Assembly (NCBI GenBank): GCA_934481375.1 | Contig: CAKSPN010000126.1 | Span: 1-5,641 of the forward strand | Length of the DNA: 5,641 nt | Direction of reading: 5' to 3' | Origin: an uncultured Clostridia bacterium | GTDB lineage: Bacteria > Bacillota > Clostridia > UBA1381 | Shown here: one piece after another, positions 1 through 4,514 of the stretch | Layout of the letters: every line of letters starts with the position of its first letter | Position numbering within the stretch: the first letter of the stretch is position 1 | Made by a program: the position numbers and the translations under genes | Notes under the pieces: model-generated | Told to the model about the DNA's origin: nothing | Databases searched by the model: none | Seen by the model: the letters and a program-made list of their open reading frames with translations, nothing else

Positions 1-61
1 GTGGTAGAGCGTCACCTTGCCAAGGTGAACGTCGCGAGTTCGAATCTCGTCTTCCGCTCCA
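1..61 (+). tRNA. tRNA-Gly (anticodon GCC), 5' end cut off by the window edge
   Basis: The sequence begins inside the D-loop of a tRNA. The anticodon stem pairs 12-16 with 24-28 around a seven-base loop (17-23) whose centre, 19-21, is GCC, which reads glycine GGC/GGU codons. The T arm carries the usual GTTCGAATC pattern (about 38-46). The 3' acceptor strand is CTTCCGC (51-57), then discriminator T58 and a genomically encoded CCA (59-61). The missing 5' part should hold the complementary GCGGAAG strand. It is followed by hairpins and then tRNA-Cys, so it is probably the visible end of a tRNA cluster. Confidence 0.97.
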
Positions 62-65
62 AAAA

Positions 66-100
66 AAATATTTCGGGGGCATATTTGCCCCCAAATATTT
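66..100 (+). other. Strong hairpin after tRNA-Gly
   Basis: AAATATTT (66-73) pairs with AAATATTT (93-100), and GGGGGC (75-80) pairs with GCCCCC (87-92). There is one bulged C at 74 and a six-base loop (81-86). The GC-rich core on an AT stem could act as a terminator or as a processing/stability hairpin at the tRNA 3' trailer. No uninterrupted T tract follows (the next bases are ATATAAATAT), so it is not a standard intrinsic terminator on its own. Confidence 0.6.
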
Positions 101-115
101 ATATAAATATATAAC

Positions 116-136
116 AAACGCATTCTGCGTTTTTTT
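116..136 (+). terminator. Short intrinsic terminator between the two tRNA genes
   Basis: AAACGCA (116-122) pairs with TGCGTTT (126-132) around a three-base TTC loop, and a run of seven T (130-136) follows. This is a compact rho-independent terminator. It lies only 6 bases before tRNA-Cys, so either it stops only part of the tRNA-Gly transcripts or tRNA-Cys has its own promoter. Confidence 0.7.
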
Positions 137-142
137 ATTCCC

Positions 143-217
<75 letters not shown>

Positions 218-221
218 ACAT

Positions 222-263
222 AAAGGTGTTGCGGCTTATTCAGTTAGGTCGCAGCGCTTTTTT
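222..263 (+). terminator. Intrinsic terminator after tRNA-Cys
   Basis: A 17-bp stem pairs 222-238 with 245-261, allowing several G-T pairs, around the six-base loop TTCAGT (239-244). It ends in a T run (258-263). It begins 4 bases after the CCA end of tRNA-Cys and most likely ends the tRNA transcription unit. The next promoter lies just downstream. Confidence 0.85.
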
Positions 264-288
264 ATTACAAAATGTTATTCTTTTCATA

Positions 289-317
289 TTGTATTTTTAT
301 TTGCAATATGCTACAAT
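289..317 (+). promoter_or_regulatory. Sigma-A-like promoter for the transglutaminase-like gene
   Basis: The -35 is TTGTAT (289-294), the spacer is 17 bp, and the -10 is TACAAT (312-317) preceded by TG at 309-310, an extended -10. A start point near 324 would leave a leader of about 28 bases before the GTG at 352. The position between the tRNA terminator and the gene fits an independent transcription unit. Confidence 0.75.
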
Positions 318-337
318 GTATATAAATAAATTCCGTC

Positions 338-342
338 GGAGG
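338..342 (+). promoter_or_regulatory. Ribosome binding site that fixes the GTG start at 352
   Basis: GGAGG lies 9 bases before the GTG at 352-354. The in-frame ATG at 316 has no such site and overlaps the -10 element, so GTG 352 is the credible start. The peptide from this start opens directly with a Sec signal sequence. Confidence 0.88.
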
Positions 343-351
343 TGCAAAAGC

Positions 352-1545
352 GTGAAAAAAAGAACAATTCTTATTCCCTTGCTTTTCTGCGCCCTCCTGC
401 TTACCGTAAACGCACAGACCGACTTTTTTTCAAACATCGGCAAATATTTTCCCGCCCTTGAGGAAAATTCGCCTGCCGTTACATCGAGAATATCGTACAT
501 TTCGGAATATATGGCTGACATAACCTCGCATATTCCCTCCCCATCCGAAATTATCGCACTGATAAAAAACGAGGAACTGCCGATTGACCCGTCCGATGTT
601 GCGGTAAATGCATATATAACCGACAGTCCGATGCTTACCTTTTTCCCGAGCGAGAACATAAGCGCCGTTATTGAAAACAACAAACTGCGCCTTTTCGGAA
701 TTATATCCTCAGATTACAGACAGCATCTTGTCATAAACATTTCCGATACCGAGGACAATCAGCTTGCACAGGTTACGGCTTCGGTAAACAATAACAACAA
801 ATTTTCCAAAACAATTTCTATACCCGACACCGATAAAAACAAACTGAAAATAGACGTATATGCCGGTACAAAAGCGTACGGCGAATTTTCAAGCTGGGTG
901 TATAACTACCTATATATAGTGCACACGGAGAACGGCTGGGAGGTCGAAAAATCACCCGTATACGACTCAAACAAAGCGCTTTACGAAAAGGACAAATCCA
1001 TAAGCGACGCACTTAAAAGCACGGTTTCCATACAAACAAACAATGCAGCGGTGAAACGTCTTGCAGAGCAGATAACCGCCGGCTGTACGACCGATTATCA
1101 AAAGCTTACAGCCATACACGACTGGATATGCGAAAACATTTACTATGACGAGGACAGCGTAAATTCCGCAACGCCTCCACCCTATTCCGCCGTCGAGGTT
1201 CTCGATACACGCCGTGCGGTATGTCTGGGGTTTGCCACACTTTCGGCATCGCTTTGCAGAAGCGTAAACATTCCCTGCAACGTTGTTGCTGGATATGCGT
1301 TAGGCGTCGGCAGTGACACGCAATGGACTGACGAGTCAGCCGCCACAACCGAGCAAAACCACGCCTGGAACGAGGCATACGTTGACGGGCGCTGGGTCAT
1401 ATTTGACACAACATGGGATTGCAAAAACAAAATAGAAAATCACAAAACCGTAAGATATGATGATATATCGCACGTATATTTTGACGCTAATCCGTACTTT
1501 TTCTCGGAAAACCATAAGATAATCGAATATATAAAAAGGCTGTAA
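352..1545 (+). CDS. Secreted transglutaminase-like domain protein
   Basis: The protein has 397 residues from the GTG start. Residues 1-21 are a Sec signal peptide: a KKR cluster, then a hydrophobic run ILIPLLFCALLLTV, with likely cleavage after VNA (21/22). There is no lipobox, so it is probably released or cell-wall associated. Residues about 80-205 look beta-rich and may form an Ig-like domain (inference). Residues about 235-357 are a transglutaminase-like (papain-fold) domain with helix AIHDWICENIYYD (254-266). The full catalytic triad is visible: Cys291 in RAVCLGFA, His337 in NHAWNEAYV, and Asp352 in FDTTWD. Known members of the superfamily act as cysteine peptidases, cross-linking enzymes or peptidoglycan-linked enzymes. 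The substrate cannot be read from sequence. The last codons and the stop lie inside a terminator hairpin. The gene is monocistronic: tRNA unit upstream, convergent genes downstream. Confidence 0.9.
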   Translation: MKKRTILIPLLFCALLLTVNAQTDFFSNIGKYFPALEENSPAVTSRISYISEYMADITSHIPSPSEIIALIKNEELPIDPSDVAVNAYITDSPMLTFFPSENISAVIENNKLRLFGIISSDYRQHLVINISDTEDNQLAQVTASVNNNNKFSKTISIPDTDKNKLKIDVYAGTKAYGEFSSWVYNYLYIVHTENGWEVEKSPVYDSNKALYEKDKSISDALKSTVSIQTNNAAVKRLAEQITAGCTTDYQKLTAIHDWICENIYYDEDSVNSATPPPYSAVEVLDTRRAVCLGFATLSASLCRSVNIPCNVVAGYALGVGSDTQWTDESAATTEQNHAWNEAYVDGRWVIFDTTWDCKNKIENHKTVRYDDISHVYFDANPYFFSENHKIIEYIKRL

Positions 1546-1575
1546 CAAAATGATTTCATTTTGTTACAGCCTTTT
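1534..1575. terminator. Bidirectional terminator, perfect 20-bp inverted repeat across a stop codon
   Basis: Bases 1534-1553 are the exact reverse complement of 1556-1575, with only two unpaired bases in the centre. The left arm contains the last codons and the TAA stop (1543-1545) of the transglutaminase-like gene. On the plus strand the stem ends in TTTT. On the minus strand it ends in TTTTT followed by ATAT. The hairpin sits between convergent genes and probably ends transcription from both sides. Confidence 0.85.
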
Positions 1576-1592
1576 GTGCTATGCAATAACGG

Positions 1593-1667
1593 CAGGAGCA
1601 AACCCCTGTAATTGCAAACGCATTTTGTGCAATATCTGCGGGTCGATGAGAGCATCGACCCCTACAT
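1593..1667. repeat. Cluster of small palindromes, probably a dispersed repeat element
   Basis: Three stem-loops lie in a row: 1593-1598 with 1603-1608 (one mismatch on the plus strand, a G-T pair on the minus strand), ATTGCA 1611-1616 with TGCAAT 1628-1633, and a perfect 9-bp stem GGGTCGATG 1640-1648 with CATCGACCC 1653-1661, loop AGAG. Read on the minus strand the last one begins TGTAGGGGTCGATG. I recall short palindromes with a GTAGGGG lead-in as dispersed repeats in clostridial genomes, but I have not verified this by search. The TAG in this lead-in is the stop codon of the minus-strand glycosylase gene. Confidence 0.55.
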
Positions 1668-2159
1668 TTTTTCATCGCCGTAATCGTTAATCTTTTTCCA
1701 TTCCCTGATTAAATCGTCAAGCTTATACGCCGCATTGGCAGGACTCGTTGACGGCAAAAGCTCCGCCGTCCTCCCCGTTTCCTTTTCCATATATCTTTTA
1801 TACAGCTTATATGATGTCGTTCCGTTGCAGAACACCTTTTTTATATTTGCCGTTTCAAATATTTCGGACAAATCGTTCGGAACGGCGTTTTTTATCGAGC
1901 TGTCGCTCGAGCCTGTTATGTCACAGCTTTTTATAACGTCCCACACGGCTATCCCGTTCCTTTTTAAAAACGCTTTCTTATCCTCCGTCACCGCAGGACA
2001 TTCCTCGCCCGTGAGCGCACTCAAAACACGCCAGAAACGGTTTTGCGGATGTCCGTAGAAAAACTGTGCCTCACGTGATTTTACGGACGGAAAACTGCCC
2101 AGAATAAGTATTTTTGAATTTTCATCATACAGCGGCGGTATATTGTGCAGTACCGTCAT
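1662..2159 (-). CDS. DNA-deoxyinosine glycosylase (uracil-DNA glycosylase superfamily)
   Basis: This 165-residue protein has the compact size of single-domain Mug-like and hypoxanthine-DNA glycosylases. Motif 1 is LILGSFPS (18-25), followed by FFYGHPQNRFW (33-43), a block typical of this family. Motif 2 is LPSTSPANA (135-143), in the place of the leucine-loop/minor-groove motif. The expected reaction is release of a deaminated base (hypoxanthine, possibly uracil) from DNA as the first step of base excision repair in the cytoplasm. Which base it prefers is inferred from the family only. It starts with ATG at 2159, overlapping the upstream membrane-protein gene by 4 bases (ATGA), so translational coupling is likely. 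Its TAG stop lies at the edge of a palindromic repeat, so its last residues (around DEKM) may not be ancestral. Confidence 0.85.
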   Translation of the reverse strand: MTVLHNIPPLYDENSKILILGSFPSVKSREAQFFYGHPQNRFWRVLSALTGEECPAVTEDKKAFLKRNGIAVWDVIKSCDITGSSDSSIKNAVPNDLSEIFETANIKKVFCNGTTSYKLYKRYMEKETGRTAELLPSTSPANAAYKLDDLIREWKKINDYGDEKM

Positions 2160-2455
2160 ACAAACACCGACACCGCAAAAATCACGCTTATCACAAAAAG
2201 CAATATATGCAGATAAAATATTATTGCATTTGCACGTGTGTTTTCGTTTTCATTGTTTTGCTTAATAAGCTTTAACAGCACCAGCGCCGCACCGCATATA
2301 ACCGCCGGGAATACGAACAGCAAAAACAAGCCGCCGTGCTTTGTGGTATTCATTACAAACGTCAGCACAAGCATAAAATACGCCGCCCCGCCGAACAGCG
2401 AAAATCCGAGCGCTCCGTATGTGCTTTTTAAAAGCTTTTCTACTCTTTTGTTCAC
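2156..2455 (-). CDS. Small membrane protein of unknown function, three predicted helices
   Basis: I do not recognise a family for this 99-residue protein. It has a basic N-terminus (MNKRVEKLLK) and three hydrophobic stretches at about residues 14-35, 41-64 and 77-98. A polar loop rich in N, E and R (about 66-75) separates helices 2 and 3. There is no signal peptidase site and no enzyme motif. The start is GTG at 2455, supported by GGAGG six bases upstream. An ATG two bases earlier is in another frame and meets a stop at once. It shares a 4-base overlap with the glycosylase gene downstream, so the two are almost certainly one operon, although no functional link is evident. Confidence 0.75.
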   Translation of the reverse strand: MNKRVEKLLKSTYGALGFSLFGGAAYFMLVLTFVMNTTKHGGLFLLFVFPAVICGAALVLLKLIKQNNENENTRANAIIFYLHILLFVISVIFAVSVFV

Positions 2456-2461
2456 ATTATA

Positions 2462-2466
2462 CCTCC
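2462..2466 (-). promoter_or_regulatory. Ribosome binding site selecting the GTG start of the membrane-protein gene
   Basis: GGAGG on the minus strand is separated by 6 bases from the GTG start at 2455-2453. It directly follows the T tract of the upstream terminator, so the leader downstream of the hairpin is only about 15 bases long. Confidence 0.8.
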
Positions 2467-2469
2467 GTT

Positions 2470-2511
2470 AAAAATATCCGTGAGCCGCAAAAGCGGCTCA
2501 CGGCGGTTTTT
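2470..2511. terminator. Terminator after the phosphoglucomutase gene (symmetrical, main use on minus strand)
   Basis: An 11-bp GC-rich stem pairs 2478-2488 with 2493-2503 around a four-base loop. On the minus strand it is followed by ATATTTTT (2477-2470), a standard intrinsic terminator just after the mutase stop codon. On the plus strand a T run (2507-2511) follows as well. The ribosome binding site of the next gene on the minus strand starts 3 bases after the T tract. Confidence 0.88.
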
Positions 2512-4246
2512 ATTCTATACCCATATTATCCTTTACGTCCGAAAGCATATTTTCTATCGTACTCTCGGCTTTTTCAAAATTATCGGCTGAAGTTCCGAGA
2601 TAAACCTTTATTTTCGGCTCCGTACCCGACGGTCTTACGATAAAATACGATTTATCATCCGCAAGATTGTATTTTAATACATTCGACTTCGGCAGTCCCG
2701 AAAGCTCGCTCTCGTTTCCGTCTTTATCCGTTATCTTCTGTGTTTCGTAATCGGTGTAAAGCGTTACGTCAAGTCCGTTTATGCGCTTGGGCGGATTTGT
2801 TCTCAATCCCGAAAGGATTGACGCCATCTTTTCCATACCGTCCTTACCCGGCATTGTGAATGATACCGTCTTTTCAACATAATATCCGTATTTCTTGTAA
2901 ATATCCTGCAATGCCTCATACAGCGACTTTCCCTTAGTCTTGTAATATGCCGCCATTTCCGCTATCAGCATTGACGCAACAACGCCGTCCTTGTCACGTG
3001 CGTGCGTGCCGACAAGATAGCCGTAGCTTTCCTCAAAGCCAATAAGATACGTATGACTGCCCGTTTTTGCAAACTCGGTCATTTTCTCGCCGATATACTT
3101 AAAGCCGGTAAGAACGTTCATTACCTCGATACCGTAGCTTTTTGCGATTGCCGCCGCAAGCTCCGTTGTAACAATGGTCTTTATAACCACGCCGTTTTCG
3201 GGAAGCGTTCCCTTTTCTTTTCTTGATCTTAAAATATAATCAACAAGCAGTGCGCCCGTCTGATTGCCCGTAAGAGTTCTGTACACACCCTCCGCGTCAC
3301 GTACCACTATTCCGACACGGTCGCAGTCGGGGTCTGTTCCGATTATTACGTCAACGTCATTGGCTTTTGCCATTTCTATTGCTATGGTAAAGCCCTCCTT
3401 GTTTTCGGGGTTAGGTGATTTAACAGTCGGGAAATCTCCATCCTCCGTATCCTGTTCCTTTACCACAAGCAGATTTTTAAAGCCTATCTTTTTCAAAACC
3501 GCCTGTACGGGGCGTGAGCCTGTTCCGTGGAACGGAGTATATATAAGCTTAAACGTGTCGGCAACTTCCTTTACCGCCTCGGGGTTTAACTGCTGTTCTA
3601 TAACCGTATCAATAAACTTTTCGTCAAGCGCCTTGTCGGGGATTACGAGAAGTCCCTTTTCCTTTGCCTCGTCAAGCGAGATGTATTTAACGTCATCAAA
3701 TATATCATAGCTGTCTATTGCTTTTACAACAACGTCGGCAGCCTCCGGAGGCAGCTGACCGCCGTCGGGGCCGTACACCTTATATCCGTTATATTCCTTC
3801 GGGTTGTGGCTTGCGGTTATCATAACGCCTGCCGCCGTTTTAAGCTCTCTTATTCCGAACGACACCTCAGGCACGGAATGTACTATCGGGAACAAATACG
3901 CTTTTACGCCGTTTGCCGCAAGCACCTTGGCCGTTTCCTCGGCAAACAGTCTTGAACAATGGCGTGTGTCATAACCTATAAGCACGCCTGCACGGGCGGC
4001 GTCCGCACCCTCGTCATTCACGTACTTTGCCACGCCCATACTTGCACGGCGCACATTGTATACATTCATTCGGTTTGTGCCTGCGCCGAGTATTCCGCGC
4101 ATACCTGCAGTACCAAACTCCAGCTCACGGTAAAAGCGTTCTTCTATTTCTTTTTCGTTATCCGAAATCGACTTAAGCTCCGCCTTTGTTTCCTCGTCCA
4201 CTGCCGGCGAATTAAGCCATCTTTCATATATTTTCTTAAAATCCAT
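2510..4246 (-). CDS. pgcA: Phosphoglucomutase / phosphomannomutase (alpha-D-phosphohexomutase family)
   Basis: The 578-residue length matches Bacillus PgcA-type enzymes. All four family signatures are present and in order. The phosphoserine loop is TASHNP (144-149) with catalytic Ser146. The metal loop is GTDPDCDR (303-310), where Asp305, Asp307 and Asp309 bind Mg2+. The sugar-recognition loop is GFEESYG (403-409). The phosphate-binding loop RPSGTEPK (538-545) lies in the C-terminal domain. The enzyme interconverts glucose-1-phosphate and glucose-6-phosphate (often also the mannose phosphates) in the cytoplasm, feeding UDP-glucose, glycogen and cell-envelope glycan synthesis. The ATG start has a GGAAGGA site 11 bases upstream. 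Transcription starts from a near-consensus promoter about 50 bases upstream and ends at the hairpin just past the TAA. No key residue is missing. Preference between glucose and mannose substrates cannot be read from the sequence. Confidence 0.96.
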   Translation of the reverse strand: MDFKKIYERWLNSPAVDEETKAELKSISDNEKEIEERFYRELEFGTAGMRGILGAGTNRMNVYNVRRASMGVAKYVNDEGADAARAGVLIGYDTRHCSRLFAEETAKVLAANGVKAYLFPIVHSVPEVSFGIRELKTAAGVMITASHNPKEYNGYKVYGPDGGQLPPEAADVVVKAIDSYDIFDDVKYISLDEAKEKGLLVIPDKALDEKFIDTVIEQQLNPEAVKEVADTFKLIYTPFHGTGSRPVQAVLKKIGFKNLLVVKEQDTEDGDFPTVKSPNPENKEGFTIAIEMAKANDVDVIIGTDPDCDRVGIVVRDAEGVYRTLTGNQTGALLVDYILRSRKEKGTLPENGVVIKTIVTTELAAAIAKSYGIEVMNVLTGFKYIGEKMTEFAKTGSHTYLIGFEESYGYLVGTHARDKDGVVASMLIAEMAAYYKTKGKSLYEALQDIYKKYGYYVEKTVSFTMPGKDGMEKMASILSGLRTNPPKRINGLDVTLYTDYETQKITDKDGNESELSGLPKSNVLKYNLADDKSYFIVRPSGTEPKIKVYLGTSADNFEKAESTIENMLSDVKDNMGIE

Positions 4247-4296
4247 AAAAATATCAGTCCTTCCTTAATACGTGTGCAAAACTTACACATACAGCT

Positions 4297-4325
4297 ATTA
4301 TATAATATTTTTTCTCTTTTTTCAA
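4297..4325 (-). promoter_or_regulatory. Sigma-A promoter of the phosphoglucomutase gene
   Basis: Read on the minus strand, the -35 is TTGAAA (4325-4320), the spacer is exactly 17 bp and A-rich, and the -10 is a perfect TATAAT (4302-4297). The start point would be near 4290, giving a leader of about 43 bases before the ATG at 4246. This is the best promoter match in the window and suggests steady, strong expression. Confidence 0.85.
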
Positions 4326-4437
4326 CCGATTTATTAAAATTTGTTGTATGTATACTTGATAAATTTGCAAAGCATACCTTAAAAGTGCAATTTTTTGGTT
4401 ATTGTAAACAAAACATCTTAAAATCAGACATATCAAA

Positions 4438-4472
4438 GCATAATATTGCACATAGCATTTTTTGTGTTATGC
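4438..4472 (+). promoter_or_regulatory. Imperfect inverted repeat upstream of the rhamnosidase promoter, possible operator
   Basis: GCATAA (4438-4443) is the reverse complement of TTATGC (4467-4472). Inside it CACA (4449-4452) can pair with TGTG (4463-4466). The repeat covers the -35 region and ends 2 bases before the -10 element, a position where a bound regulator would block RNA polymerase. The arms are short in an AT-rich region, so chance occurrence is possible. The rest of the divergent gap (4326-4437) is AT-rich and shows only weak motifs. Confidence 0.3.
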
Positions 4473-4480
4473 GGTATAAT
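4452..4480 (+). promoter_or_regulatory. Probable promoter of the rhamnosidase-like gene
   Basis: A perfect -10, TATAAT, lies at 4475-4480. The -35 at 17-bp spacing (4452-4457, ATAGCA) is a poor match, which is often seen at promoters that need an activator. A start near 4487 gives a leader of about 28 bases with AGGAGG at 4499-4504. Confidence 0.55.
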
Positions 4481-4514
4481 TAAAATAAGAATAATAATAG
4501 GAGGAATTTATTTT

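Noticed and set aside
1593..1667. CRISPR array or riboswitch in the palindrome-rich stretch
   Set aside because: There is no regularly spaced identical repeat, and the stretch lies at the 3' end of convergent genes rather than in a leader.
3264..3710. Plus-strand 148-codon frame within the mutase gene
   Set aside because: It is antisense to the metal-binding domain of the mutase and carries no independent support.
4346..4377. Inverted repeat GTATG/CATAC in the divergent gap
   Set aside because: Five-base arms 22 bases apart in AT-rich sequence are expected by chance.
4397..4424. Catabolite-response-like element and alternative promoter (TTGGTT with TAAAAT) in the divergent gap
   Set aside because: The TGTAAAC half matches only part of the cre consensus, and the promoter boxes are weak in AT-rich DNA. 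The TATAAT at 4475 is better placed.
4254..4451. Minus-strand 65-codon frame upstream of the mutase gene
   Set aside because: It starts at a GTG without a ribosome binding site and includes the mutase promoter; its composition is that of AT-rich noncoding DNA.
3959..4483. Plus-strand frame of 174 codons across the mutase 5' end and the intergenic region
   Set aside because: It is antisense to the conserved N-terminal part of the mutase, has no ribosome binding site or recognisable protein features, and covers the mutase promoter.
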